Source: Branchiostoma floridae (taxonomy: Eukaryota; Chordata; Leptocardii; Amphioxiformes; Branchiostomatidae). From it: a stretch of 64,000 nucleotides of DNA. Positions 36,066 through 47,748 of this stretch are shown one piece after another. Made by a program: the position numbers and the translations under genes. The stretch spans positions 1,449,304 to 1,513,303 of the forward strand of contig NC_049984.1 in the NCBI RefSeq assembly GCF_000003815.2. The letters are read 5' to 3'. Below the pieces are notes generated by a model. The model saw nothing but the letters and a program-made list of their open reading frames with translations. It was not told the DNA's origin and did no database searches. Each line of letters begins with the position of its first letter. Positions within the stretch are counted from its first letter, which is position 1.

Positions 36066-36715
36066 CATCCCTTTTCAAGTAGCTCCCTTTACGGGGCCTT
36101 TTTGGCGCAGGGAGGGACATGAAGCAAAAGTTCCGTTTGGCATTGAGCAGTGATATACGGTTCCTGACATTTAGCCGCACCTATAATAGTCTTGGTGCGG
36201 CTTTGCTGGATAATCGTGTTGGTGGGTTTATTGGGAGGACCTGGAGTTGTTTATCAACTGCCGTGCCGCAGTATTCGTCTATTCACTGATGCGGAGGGTT
36301 TACAGTCTTTACGGCTTTAGATTAGAATGAGTTTTATGGAAAAGATAGAAAGCTGCACTAATACACTACACAGTACATGTTTTACATGAATCCTTGTGAT
36401 CAACAAAACAATTATGGTAAGCTTATTATTATCTGCGATGGATTATTTACGAATGTATATATGTATATGCTAATGTCATTTCTTAAGCCAAAGCTTACTT
36501 GTGTTTCAATTTAATGAGTCTCTTAGCCAATTGATACAGATAGTTCTGTATCTGTATCTTGTAGTTGAAAACAAGGTTGATCTTTTCCAAGAAAATTCAC
36601 CTTATAAGCCTAACTTAAGCTGCTTACAACATGTTAACATAATGCCTACCAAAAGGTTAGTTTCTATTTACTACGGCTGAAGGCTTCATTATATATTATG
36701 TTTCTTCCTCCCCAG
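36066..36715. other. Stretch between 54-bp array and 113-bp exon
   Basis: Bases 36150-36300 mirror 2600-2755. A plus-strand frame there (SLGAALLDNRVGGFIGRTW) is similar in both arms but stops in the right one. Ends with the acceptor tract TTTCTTCCTCCCCAG. Confidence 0.5.
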
Positions 36716-36828
36716 GGGCCCAAGCGGAACCGTTCCCCCGACCCTGTCCTTCATGACGCCGCCCACAGACAGCACGGCGTACCCCACCTTCCCGGAGGGA
36801 TACAGGCCCTGGGACAGGCCGCTACAAG
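36716..36828 (+). CDS. Conserved 113-bp internal exon, right-arm gene copy
   Basis: Acceptor TTTCTTCCTCCCCAG immediately before and donor CTACAAG|GTACGTG immediately after. In the frame entered after one base it reads GPSGTVPPTLSF, MTPPTDSTAYPTF, PEGYRPWDRPLQ, with incoming phase 2 and outgoing phase 1. Compared with the left copy (694-806) there are three differences in 113 bp: two are silent in this frame, one is T for A. Flanking intron sequence is much more diverged, although other islands in the arms reach similar identity, so constraint is suggested rather than shown. The last exon or exons would lie to the right, beyond the palindrome edge or in the subterminal repeats. P/T-rich, no recognised domain. 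Confidence 0.62.
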
Positions 36829-36925
36829 GTACGTGCTGCAAACTTGTCAAACAGTTGTGTTCAAATCTCCAAACACTGATGCTAGTGGGGAATAATGATG
36901 GAGAATTAGGTGCCCCACACAACGT

Positions 36926-37597
36926 GTAATCAACGCACTTCCGCGTGCAGGAATGTGTTGTGTAGAATTCTGAAAACAGCTCAGAAATAAGTCCAAATGA
37001 ATGACATTACAGCAATGAATAGAGGCGTCAATCTGAATGACGTATTGAATGAAACTCCATCTCTGACGCACGTCGAACAATGTTATCATGTAGACAGGCG
37101 TTCTCACGTCACATCAACGGAAGTGTCGCTGGCTGCTTCCTTTCTTTGCTTTTAAAGTTTCATGATGAAGAATGCAAGTACAGCTCTACCTCATATCACG
37201 TGTAACCAACGTACTTCCGTGTGTAGGAAAGCGATTTGTGTCTAATTCTATAAGCCACTCGGAAATAAGTGCATTTGACATTATAAAGCAATGAATAGAG
37301 GCGTGAAAGACTGATCTGTCTGACGCACGTCGAACAGTGTTATCATGTCGACAGGCGTTCTCACGTCACACAATAGAGGATGGCTGCTTCCTTTTTGTGC
37401 TCCTATCTCGCCTTCGTGTGCAGACATGTGGGACTAATTCCAGACATCATTCGGAAATACCTCCAGAAGAAAGGCATTGCAGTAATGTCTAATGAACAGA
37501 GGCGACTAGTTGCCTAGAGTGACGGATGTACAATACCGGTAAGGCGTCATTCTCACTTCAGAACAACAGGAAGCTCCTTAGGCTGCTGCCATCTGAT
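36926..37597. repeat. Subterminal tandem units, right arm (about three copies)
   Basis: Units of about 240-270 bp begin near 36926, 37195 and 37390, marked by CAATGAATAGAGGCGTC and ACGCACGTCGAACAATGTTA. They mirror 18-600. The third unit includes an acceptor-like pyrimidine tract ending GTGTGCAG at about 37426, but the phase-correct frame after it stops within five codons in both arms. Confidence 0.7.
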
Positions 37598-37730
37598 GAT
37601 TGGTGATGTATAGAATCATGTGAAGGTAAATCGCTCCAACACGGCACGGCGATTAATATGTGTCGTGTTTGGGCAGCAGACCTCGTCACTGTCGACAGTC
37701 ACAGACGTCTCCGCGGATAATTGGTCCATC

Positions 37731-37897
37731 AGTCACCTCCAGGTGTGATCAGTCACCTCCAGGTGTGACAAGGGCATCCATGGAGGAGCAGGTGTGATCA
37801 GTCACCTCCAGGTGTGACAAGGGCATCCATGGAGGAGCAGGTGTGATCAGTCACCTCCAGGTGTGACAAGGGCATCCATGGAGGAGCAGGTGTGACA
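37731..37897. repeat. 49-bp minisatellite (3 copies plus part)
   Basis: AGTCACCTCCAGGTGTGACA with AGGGCATCCATGGAGGAGC and a short end repeats exactly every 49 bp at 37751, 37800 and 37849, with a partial copy at 37731. Confidence 0.96.
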
Positions 37898-38033
37898 GGT
37901 GATGGATGAAGAACGTGCTGTTCTCATCTGTCAACATTCAGGAGTGGCGTGTTGGAACATTGTCGGATCTTTCAACTCAGGTGTCGAAAAATGTGAAGGT
38001 TCGAGCGACTGACTTTAGACAGATAGTTGTAAA
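37898..38033. other. Spacer
   Basis: No gene recognised. Confidence 0.4.
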
Positions 38034-38067
38034 TGTGTGTGTGTGTGTGTGTGTGTGCGTGTGTGTG

Positions 38068-38110
<43 letters not shown>

Positions 38111-38119
38111 GTGTGTGTG
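38034..38119. repeat. (GT)n microsatellite
   Basis: GT tract with GC interruptions, about 86 bp. Confidence 0.97.
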
Positions 38120-39241
38120 GATGGGAGGTGTTTTCTTCACCACATAGTGAAATGAAATCAAATGTAATCATGGTTAATGGCCCAAAAATGTGCGATGTCG
38201 GTGTGACCCAAGTGACCGAAACTAATAAGCTTACCGTACATCTGTCTACGTTCCTGTACCCTTAACCATTTGATCATGTCTTGTGAGTTTGACAAATTGT
38301 TATGTCCACGCTAAGACAACTTGAGCAATTATGCGTGAAGAAAGATCTCCCCTTTGTTGGAATACTTAATGATGCGTGTCAGACCGATTCGTTTTGTTGA
38401 AGTTTGGTAAGACTTGTGCCTCAGTCATCTATAAAATTTGTCGTAAAGGATAAACTTCCCGTTCTTACTGCCGAGGCACCCAAGTGTAGCGTAAACAGCG
38501 TAATTGTTAATCAATCTTACATAAAATGCGCTACTAAATCTAACATAAAATACACAGCGGTTACCCAATATACAATAAAGCACACAGTGAGAAACCCATG
38601 CATCATAAAACGCACAGCGGTTGCCCTGCTTAGCAGAATCCAAGCCACGATAATTTTTCAATTCAACCTTGATTTAACGTTGAGCGCACACTGGTTATGC
38701 ATAAATTACATGTTGAACATGGACCTAGCCTGGAATGCAAAATAGTTGCGCAATATAGGAGTAAAATCAAGGGTTTACTTAAAAGAAACAAAAAAAGCAC
38801 ATCAGTAGTTAATCATGCTGTACCCAATTTTACAAGTTGTAGCCGTCCGTCAAAGATAGCCGCTTATTACGTGATCACATCGTAACGTCTGCAGTCGTTG
38901 CAAGACAAATCACAGAACGGGCGGTGTAGGGACATCATAGTGAGAAGGAAATGAGAATAATTTTCTGTTGATTGATTCCGTGGACCAACATCTTTGGATT
39001 AGCAGAAATGCTGCTTGCTGTCAACACTGTATTCATATCAAGTAATACATTTCTGAAGAGATTTAGAAAACCGCAGCACAGCAATTCACGTTGTTTATTT
39101 CATTCCTAAAGGAGACTGAATAAAAGAGAAAGAAGTTTATGGGCAATATTTTCGATCAGGAAAAATGGCTCATCGCCAAATCTGGGCGCCTCTAGGGGTG
39201 ACTGTGACCTACCGATGTGCAGATGGGCACCAAAGAAGCGA
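38120..39241. other. Non-coding stretch
   Basis: Contains a 113-codon frame (38404-38745) in low-complexity sequence with imperfect ACATAAAA-type repeats; no family match, so not called as a gene. Confidence 0.4.
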
Positions 39242-40534
39242 GCAAAATCGATGATACCTCTTAGTTACTACCGTACGCCTGAAACCTCACAGTTTGAATA
39301 GTGTCCCAGGTGTTTTGGAGCCGATTCTTTGAACCTTCATGGAGAGCATTTTCCCGACACGATACAGCTCTCGTGGGAAAACTACCGGACATGAAACGTA
39401 AACTGCCGTATTGAGTGCGTCTGCTGGTTTTGAGATCCACTTTTAGCCAACCCATCAACAATATTTGGTGGGTAGACTATCTCGAAGATTTTGCTTGTGG
39501 ATGGACACTATCTTTACTCGCCTACTTAGGCCTACCGCCCATCCTTGGATATACTTTATTTATGATGTCATATTTGAAAGTGATAAGATAAATAGAACTA
39601 AAAGGAAACATTCTCTGCTTATATATGACCAGTATCCTGTTACTAAAACCTCCCAGGCTTTCATTTCCTTATCAACTATTTATCGAAATCAGGCTATAAT
39701 GCCATGTAGTTTACCTTTTCGTGGCTACCAGATTGTCAGTCCGTCAGCTTGTCTACTTATCTCAGATATACCAGACTGAGTGTAATATCAAGAAAATACA
39801 AGGATGACATTCCTCCTTATTTTCTAGTCATCGAATTTCAAAGACGAAGTGGCCTAACCGGTACCGTGTTCAGTAGACATGAGCATCTTCGCAAAATCGA
39901 TGATACCTCCTAGTTACTACCGTACGCTTGAAACCTCACAGTTTGAGTAGTGTCCCAGGTGTTTTGGAGCCGATTCTTTGAACCTTCATGGACCGCCACG
40001 ATACAGCTCTCGTGGGAAAACTACCAGACATGAAACGTAAACTGTCGTATTGAGTGCGTCTGCTTATTTCCAGATCCACTTTTTGCCAACTCAAGAACAA
40101 TATCTGGTGGACAGACTCTGCAAAAGATTGTGCTAGGTTCATGAAAACTACCTTTCCTCCCCTCTCACCATACTCTAGTTGTGATGCGATATTTGGGAAT
40201 GATAAGATGAATGGACTGAAAGATTTAGGAAATCGTGTCTTCTCATGACCAAGATCATGTTAATAAAACTTCTCAGGCTTTCATTCCCCTGTCAACTCTG
40301 ACGAAATCGGAATGTAGACCGCTATTGTAGTGCCTTGCAGTTTACTTTTTCTTGGCTACCAGATTGTCAGTCCGGAAGCACGGCTTCACATTATCTCAGA
40401 AATACCAGACTGAGTGCAATTACTACAATATTAAGAAAGTACTGGGATGATATTCTCCCTTTTTGATACTAGTCATCGAATTTTAAAGATGATATTGCCT
40501 AACCGGTATCGTGTTCAGTAGACATGAGCATCTT
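39242..40534. repeat. Tandem direct duplication of a 649-bp unit
   Basis: Unit 1 is 39242-39890 and unit 2 is 39891-40534. They share GCAAAATCGATGATACCTC at their starts, CCCAGGTGTTTTGGAGCCGA, GGCTACCAGATTGTCAGTCC and end with GTTCAGTAGACATGAGCATC. Identity falls from high at the start to moderate in the middle, with several small indels. No gene is recognised within. Confidence 0.92.
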
Positions 40535-41132
40535 TGCGCTATTTCCGGCTTGTCAACAATCGGAAAAGTTGAAAGCCTTCTGACGATGAAGTTTTCTTGT
40601 AAGGAGAAGAAGAGTAATGACTTGAGGGCGTTTTGTAATGGGATTGTCGTCAGGAACAGATTTCACGGGGAATTGGACGGGATCAGGTTTCGACGAACGC
40701 GAGTCTCCAATGACAAGTAGAGTGAGGTTTCATTTATCATAGACGCCAGAAACTCCTCAGCAAAGCTACTTCGTAATCCCCATCAGAGGAATCTCGTATC
40801 AGACCAAATCGAACATACTAGCTACTAGTAGCTAGTCTGATGCAGGCTCCTGTCGTCAAGGAATTTCAACTCGTTTGGTACTTCCGCCATCAGTGGCAAT
40901 CAGAGAAAGCATTTCAATGGTAACAATCATCGTTAGAGGCCATTAAGTTTCGGTAATTGTGAAAATGGGCACTTAAATATGCATTTGAAGACAGATATCG
41001 TCAAATTTGTGTACTTAGACGTGCATTTTAGCCCAGGCATCATAAAATAAAGACTACAAAATCCAACGAAAAGGGACAACTGCATACACCCTGACATTTG
41101 TGCTTTATCACAAAAGTGTGTACCTCAAAACA
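40535..41132. other. Non-coding stretch
   Basis: Nothing recognisable apart from a short GCTAGTAGCTAG motif near 40820. Confidence 0.4.
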
Positions 41133-42159
41133 TCGGGATGTTCTGACGGCATCAGCAGACCTGACAGCCTCCGACTTTCCGAGAAGTTCTGACGGCATCA
41201 GCAGACCTGACAAGCCTCCGACTTTCCGGGATGTTCTGACGGCCTCAGCAGACCCGACAGCCTCCGACTTTCCGGGATGTTCTGACGGCATCAGCAGACC
41301 TGACAAGCCTCCGACTTTCCGGGAAGTTCTGGCGGCCCCAGCAGACCTGACCGCCTCCGACTTTCCAGAAAGTTCTGACGGCATCAGCAGACCTGACAGT
41401 CTCCGACTTTCCGGGAAGTTCTGACGGCATCAGCAGACCTGACAGCCTCCGACTTTCCGGGGAGTTCTGACGGCCTCAGCAGACCTGACAGCCTCCGACT
41501 TTCCGGGAAGTTCTGACGGCATCAGCAGACCTGACAGTCTCCGACTTTCCGGGAAGTTCTGACGGCATCAGCAGACCTGACAGTCTCCGACTTTCCGGGA
41601 AGTTCTGACGGCATCAGCAGACCTGACAGCCTCCGACTTTCCGGGAAGTTCTGACGGCCTCAGCAGACCTGACAGCCTCCGACTTTCCGGGAAGTTCTGA
41701 CGGCCTCAGCAGACCTGACAGCCTCCGACTTTCCCGGAAGTTCTGAAGGCCTCAGCAGACTTTCCCGGAAGTTCTGACGGCCTCAGCAGACCTGACAGCC
41801 TCCGACCTTCCGGGAAGTTCTGACGGCATCAGCAGACCTGACAGCCTCCGACTTTCCGGGAAGTTCTGACGGTCTCAGCAGACCTGACAGCTTCCGACTT
41901 TTCGGGAAGTTCTGACGGCCTCAGCAGACCTGACAGCCTCCGACTTTCCCGGAAGTTCTGACGGCCTCAGCAGACCTGACAGCCTCCGACTTTCCGGGAA
42001 GTTCTGACGGTCTCAGCAGACCTGACAGCCTCCGACTTTCCGGAAAGTTCTTACGGCCTCAGCAGACCTGACAGCCTCCGACTTTCCGGGAAGTTCTGAC
42101 GGTCTCAGCAGACCTGACAGCCTCCGACTTTCCGGGAAGTTCTGACGGCCTCAGCAGAC
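41133..42159. repeat. 46-bp minisatellite (about 22 copies)
   Basis: Unit GTTCTGACGGCATCAGCAGA / CCTGACAGCCTCCGACTTTC / CGGGAA. Two variants (GCATC and GCCTC) intermix. One unit near 41755 is shortened. ORFs on both strands reflect the repeat only. Confidence 0.96.
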
Positions 42160-42530
42160 GCGTGATGGATAACCAGACCCCTCATCTGCGGACGGAGACG
42201 GATGAGCTGACTGAGGCTTCCGGCAGGTAACCTTGGCTACTCGTGTTTCACGGCTTAACGACAGTCACCAGTGTCTCGGGAGAGTTACAAGATGGATTGA
42301 CGAACACCTGTTGAAACTCAGATTTAGATTGCAATGGCAAAGCTATTAATACCGGCAGACCATCCTTAGAGTTTGCCTCGAGACGCTTTGATACTCTGCC
42401 AAGAAAGTTCATGGTTTGTGCTTGATTTTAGCCCATAAAGAAACTAGACCTCGATCAGGCGCCGTGTCATGACATCCACCTGGACACACTTCGGACAGCA
42501 GCTGATCCTATATGGAAGCGTGAGGCGTGA
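42160..42530. other. Spacer between two minisatellites
   Basis: No gene recognised. Confidence 0.4.
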
Positions 42531-43095
42531 GGGAAGTTGTAACGCTTTGCCTTACGTGTGAAACAGGGAAGTTGTAACGCCTTGCCTTACGTGTGTCACA
42601 GGGAAGCTGTAACACCCTGCCTTACGTGCGTCACAGGGAAGCTGTAACGCCCTGCCTTACGTGTGGCACAGGGAAGCTGTAACGCCCTGCCTTACGTGTG
42701 GCACAGGGAAGCTGTAACGCCCTGCCTTACGTGTGGCACAGGGAAGCTGTAACGCCCTGCCTTACGTGTGGCACAGGGAAGCTGTAACGCCCTGCCTTAC
42801 GTGTGGCACAGGGAAGCTGTAACGCCCTGCCTTACGTGTGGCACAGGGAAGCTGTAACGCCCTGCCTTACGTGTGTCGGAGGGAAGCTGTTACACTCTGC
42901 CTTACGTGTGCCGGAGGGAAGCTGTTACACTCTGCCTTACGTGTGTCACAGGGAAGCTGTAACACCCTGCCTTACGTGTACCTCAGATGGGGTATGAGGG
43001 AAGCAGTAACGCCCTACCTTAAGCATACCGCAGAAGGGGCGTGAGGGAAGATATAACAACTTGTATAACAAGCTGTTATACCCTGCCTTACAAAA
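42531..43095. repeat. 35-bp minisatellite (about 13 copies plus degenerate ones)
   Basis: Unit GGGAAGCTGTAACGCCCTGC / CTTACGTGTGGCACA. Middle copies are identical; both ends are degenerate, the right end grading into 43000-43095. Confidence 0.95.
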
Positions 43096-44962
43096 ACGGC
43101 CGGACCTGCCTGTCAGATCTGCCCACCTGGAACAGATGGATTGGCCTTTAACCGCCCCCATATGCACCCGGCCTACCATTAGCCAGGTCTTAAGGCTGCA
43201 TGCTGACATCAAGACGCTCTCTCTGCGGGGCCGTTATGACCTCCTGACATTTCCTAAATCCCTCCGCGACCTCGTGGCTAATTGGTAGGCCATGTCCAAG
43301 ATCCATATATAGCGGCGCACTTCATTCTTTAACACTGAATGAGATATTGACTTGTCAAGATGGCGATGGAGCGGACAGACGGATTTACTGTTTCCTCCTC
43401 GCGTCTCCAGAACTTGGCAAGAAGACGGTGTTTCGTTTTATGAGCAAAGAACGGTACCTGGCCGTCCTCCAACTATTGACAAAGCCTACGCACTGCTGAT
43501 TGTAGTTTTAGACTAGTAGGTCAATTGATGCAGTATGGGCCCATACTTCATGCAAGGGAGTAGATCTTTTAAGTATTGAGCACGGGCCTTGATACGATGC
43601 GTCTACGACAGCACATTTAGACATCCGCTAGGTAGTTGTTGGATGTGGCATAAAGGATTAATCTATATTGTGCAATATTGTCCTACATTCTTATCGACAG
43701 TAATTCCCCAAAACTGCAAACCAAAACAAAATTCTAAAACGAATGTGACAAGAGTTCCAGAGTTGGGATTCCGCTAACTGATGCAGACCCGTTGGAGAAG
43801 TTTTTACCCATGGTGAACACGCCGCCGTGCTGTGACGGATTATCATCATCTCCTCAACGTGCCTTCAGCAGCATCGGGAGGCACGGGCGCACAAATAAGG
43901 TTATGACAGTGATGAGACGCAATACTCTAGGGGGATCTGAGCACGCAGAAAGGCGTGTCAGTTCCCTGTCAACAGGTCTCAGAAGACAAGACGGCCCTGG
44001 AATGTATTCAACTTTATATACTGCAATATCAAGATACAAGCAGTTTGTAAATAAACGTTATACAAGGTTAGGAGCAAGATAAAGTTTATGATGGCCTGGA
44101 TGTCAAATCCTAGCCACAGGAGCAATAAAACTCAAATAAACAGATTTCTTCTACACATTTTTATGCACTAATAAATAAAATTCAACAGTCACGTTGCAGC
44201 TTATGGGGCCAATGTGGTAAAATTAATGATATGACAGTGCTGAGACACAATATGTCCGGAGATACGCAGAAAGGCAGAGAAGATGGTCCTGAGATGTATC
44301 AAACTTTGCGTTTTCAAAGCACATATGTGGAAAACTCTATGCACTACTAGCCAGGCTGCAGTTTATACTGTCTATGTAGTAGATTTATCCACGGGTTGAG
44401 TTGAGTTGACCACAATTGCATGCACAGCCACCATAGGTAATAACCTTGGGTAAGACTTAACGAGCTAGAAATTGGAAATAAAGTTTATACTGTGTCCATA
44501 TTAAAACCAAGCCGCGGAATTTGTATTCTACGACCCCAGTGGCATTCCAGGAAGAGGATAAACTTTTTAGTATGTGGTCTACTTATATGGACTTTTCGTA
44601 AATACGTACACGCCCATAAAGAAACACCGCTGGAATTATGTTATGGGATTCGGCTGAGTGAAAAGTGGGTGATTTCATTGGCCTTACGAGCAGTTTCCAC
44701 CTGCAAAATAAAGATTGACAAGGCTGGCTAATTCTCCATGCCCTGTGCACTTACTCGATTATTAAAGAATCGAGGAAGAGAAAGTTTACCACGCTGAATG
44801 TGTTTCAATTTAACCACATGCAAATGACATAATGTCCAAATTTACGTGTTAACAATTCACCAGATACATCTGACAATCAATGATAAGCGTTCACAGTTAA
44901 CAATAATTGTTTGTTTGTACTGGATACATTTAAGAAAGTAATAACAGGCTTAACCTTCAAGA
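43096..44962. other. Non-coding stretch with a diverged duplication
   Basis: Bases about 43895-44035 and 44215-44330 share ATGACAGTG-TGAGAC and ACGCAGAAAGGC strings spaced alike, suggesting an old tandem duplication. No gene recognised. Confidence 0.4.
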
Positions 44963-44984
44963 CACTGCATGAAAAGTCGTATTT

Positions 44985-45410
44985 ACCGAAACGGTAAATG
45001 TGATGTAAAGCCTGGTAAAGGTTACATTTACCGGTAATTTACCAGTCATTTACCCATCGGTAAATGTGCAGATTTACCCGGCATTTACCCTACATGGTAA
45101 GTCCGGTAATGGTTGCCTAAATTTACCACATTTACCCGGTTCATGTAAAGGCGTGTTTACCGAGATTTACCATTCGCGGTATAAGTCACAGTTACTGCCA
45201 TTTACCCGTCTTTACCGTGCGTATATAGTTGCATTTACCGGGATTTACCACTCACGTTAAATATCATTTACCGGCCTTTACCGTGGGTATATATAGATGC
45301 ATTTACCGGGATTTACCACTCGCGTTATATCTCATACTTATTGGCATTTAACCATCTGTAACATTTACCTGGAAGTTCACAAACCACGTTGTATGACATC
45401 CTAAATTACC
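44985..45410. repeat. Left subterminal TTTACC cluster
   Basis: More than twenty copies of TTTACC or its complement. Part is a tandem repeat of about 67 bp containing ATTTACCGGGATTTACCACT. Such clusters are where CACTA transposases bind in well studied plant elements; that role here is inference. Confidence 0.85.
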
Positions 45411-47319
45411 CACATTTATTCACAACTATGAATCAGAAGGATATGTTTTTGATAAAATACAGCAAAATTTAATAGATAAACATAGCAACAGTTTAGTTAC
45501 ATTTTCTGAAGGATACTAGTATACACTGCAAATAAAATGTATAGTTTTATCAGCTACCACCTACTCTGTACAACACACACATAAACCACACAATATAAAC
45601 ATATTTGTCTTGGTAAATTATAAATACAAGAATAGTCTTTATAATTATATTATATACAGTAAATACAAGTACAAACTGTAGTAGCATGTTCTGTGCAAAA
45701 TCCTGACTTTGTTGTCAATGATAATATCATGTCACCTATGAAAGTATGATTGTATAATGAAAGCTTGAGAAGTGCAAAGAAACAGTAGCATCACAAGGAA
45801 AACTGACCTGCAATGTCAATGACATATAAGACTTGTAGTGCAACATTCAGTGTGGCCTGCAATGTTTCACCCTTCAATAGGCAGTATCATGTAACTACTA
45901 CATATCATCCAATCAATGATTTATCATCTAAAACTTAGAAATATGTAGGTCAACATTTAGTGGGGCCCATGCTGTTTTACACTTTGTCAACATGATCAGT
46001 GCCATGTACTGTAAATGCATCTAAGTTCACAGTAGGAAGGTAATCGCTATGAGTTTGTGGTTGCGTAACAGTCACATATGTATCCGGGTCTTGGTCAAGA
46101 AGGTACTAGTATGCGCGCATGCGGTTGTTCAAAGCAATTTTTAGTTCACGTTAAACCCCGAACATTTCTGGATTTACAGTTACTATCTGCTACGTGTTTA
46201 TTCAAGTAATGCTTTATCATTATTTGATTTAAAAACAGATGATATCTGTATGTTACATGTACATTAATGTCAATCTATACATTCTAAACATATATGTCAA
46301 ATGCAAAAATCAACTTGTAGCTGCATAAACTTACTAGTAACATACATTCGCATAATTCCACCAGGTGCCATTATACCACCACCTCATAAAACATTGTCAT
46401 AGAGGCCTTCTGAAGATTATCTTCAACACCTAAATATCTGAATTGTAAATTTTATTACATGTAGGATATATAACATTCGGTGTTCAAGACAATTTTGGGA
46501 AGACCTACATATACTAACGTTTTTTTGAGGTGGCGGTATTATGGCATCTGGTGGAATTATGATAGTCAATGTTATTTGAACACCTACATGTATGGTGCAC
46601 CAGATTGTATGCTATGGAACTGCTTGTGCGTGTAATAAAAAGAACTCCCTATTCCAATATACATGTACATCTGAGACCACTGCTGTCATGGCCTCAGTGT
46701 AAGCTTCTCCCTCAGTGCCCGCATGTTGGACTTCTTGGTGTGGATTTGGAGTCCTTGTAATGAACCATTCCTGTATACCAAAACCCCCCAAAGTCCCTTT
46801 AACCATACATTTACTTTGAAATCTGCCTAAGAAGTTTGAACAACCTAATAGGAGAAACCGAAATAATATGCTCAAGAAATATCATGTCACACTGGTAACT
46901 AGAACAGCCGTGCCTCGTCCCAACAGATGATCACACAACGGGTAACAACAAACAAGAGAATATGGAGATTCACGATGGCGGCCTGCCTCAGTATACACTG
47001 ACTGTGCTACTGGTGATCCTGAATATACAGGACTGTAGTCTTACTTGTAGCAGTACTTCAGCAACAGAGCCTCTGACAGTTGCTTGCTTTGTTCCCAGCC
47101 ATCCTTCTCACAACCTGTGCTGCACTTCTGAAGGAAGTCTCCACTGTTGGTGTACTGGAATTGAGATATGTGTATAAACAATGACAAAGTTGCTTCTGGA
47201 CATCCTCAAATATATTCTACCTGAAATATAGTCTTGACCAAACATCTGTAACTGAATACTAATATACACACCCGAAAGACGACATTTTAATGAATAATCA
47301 TTTATCAATGCTCATTGGG
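45411..47319. other. Interior of candidate CACTA element, left part
   Basis: AT-rich, only short frames (longest 87 codons). No transposase motif recognised. Confidence 0.4.
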
Positions 47320-47371
47320 CTGTTCCAAAAAAAAAAAATAGAGGGGGGGTTGACGACACCAAAATTTGCTT

Positions 47372-47748
47372 CCGACCCCTAGAGTCCAGCTGTCCAGTCC
47401 AAATGCTTTGACCCCTAGAGTCCGGGTCCAAAATACTACGAACCCTAGAGTCCTACTGTCCAGTCCAAATGCTTTGGCCCCTAGAGTCCAGGTCCAAAAT
47501 ACTACGACCCCTAGAGTCCAACTGTCCAGTCCAAATGCTTCGACCCCTTGAGTCCAAGTTCAAAATACTACGACCCCTAGAGTCCAGCTGTCCAGTCCAA
47601 ATGCTTCGACCCCTTGAGTCCAAGTCCAAAATACTATGACCCCTAGAGTCCTACTGTCCAGTCCAAATGCTTCAAACCCGAGTCCAGTCCAAAATACTAC
47701 GACCCCCTAGAGTCCTACTGTCCAGTCCAAAATATTACGACCAAAGTC
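47372..47748. repeat. About 69-bp compound minisatellite (CCTAGAGTCC)
   Basis: Alternating half-units: ACCCCTAGAGTCCAGCTGTC / CAGTCCAAATGCTTCG and ACCCCTAGAGTCCAGGTCC / AAAATACTACG. About five and a half full copies. Confidence 0.93.

Larger units (their letters stand above)
23180..37542 (-). repeat. Right arm of giant inverted repeat
   Basis: This is the mirror partner of the left arm, with anchors listed there. Blocks range from near identity (about 96-97% at 26497-26710 and 36716-36828) to barely recognisable, so the duplication is not a fresh assembly duplicate. The homology does not clearly stop at 37542: bases 37550-37590 again match a subterminal unit of the left arm (about 278-320), so the outer edge is fuzzy. 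Right-arm-only additions are the 22-bp array at 25367-25663, the LINE tail at 31747-31817 and extra copies of the 54-bp and about 200-bp units. Confidence 0.93.

Noticed and set aside
34896-36122. 408-codon repetitive frame as a collagen-like or mucin-like gene
   Set aside because: It arises from a 54-bp repeat without stops; three frames and both strands are open, the PFTAPSS phase is entered only through a 4-bp insertion, and an upstream stop interrupts it. Kept as a minisatellite.
37426-37515. Third exon of the arm gene after GTGTGCAG
   Set aside because: The phase-correct frame stops within five codons in both arms, and the block is one unit of a degenerate tandem repeat. It could be a short terminal exon, but evidence is insufficient.
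18-37542. Palindrome as an assembly artefact of merged haplotypes
   Set aside because: Arms differ by private LINE and MITE insertions with target duplications, different array lengths and deep divergence in many blocks. A false join cannot be fully excluded because of the central 100-N gap.
18-37542. Palindrome as an autonomous giant transposon (Polinton, Helitron or similar)
   Set aside because: No polymerase, integrase, helicase, capsid or transposase signature appears in arms or spacer.
38404-38745. 113-codon frame
   Set aside because: Low-complexity sequence with short internal repeats; no splice sites, domain or conservation to support it.
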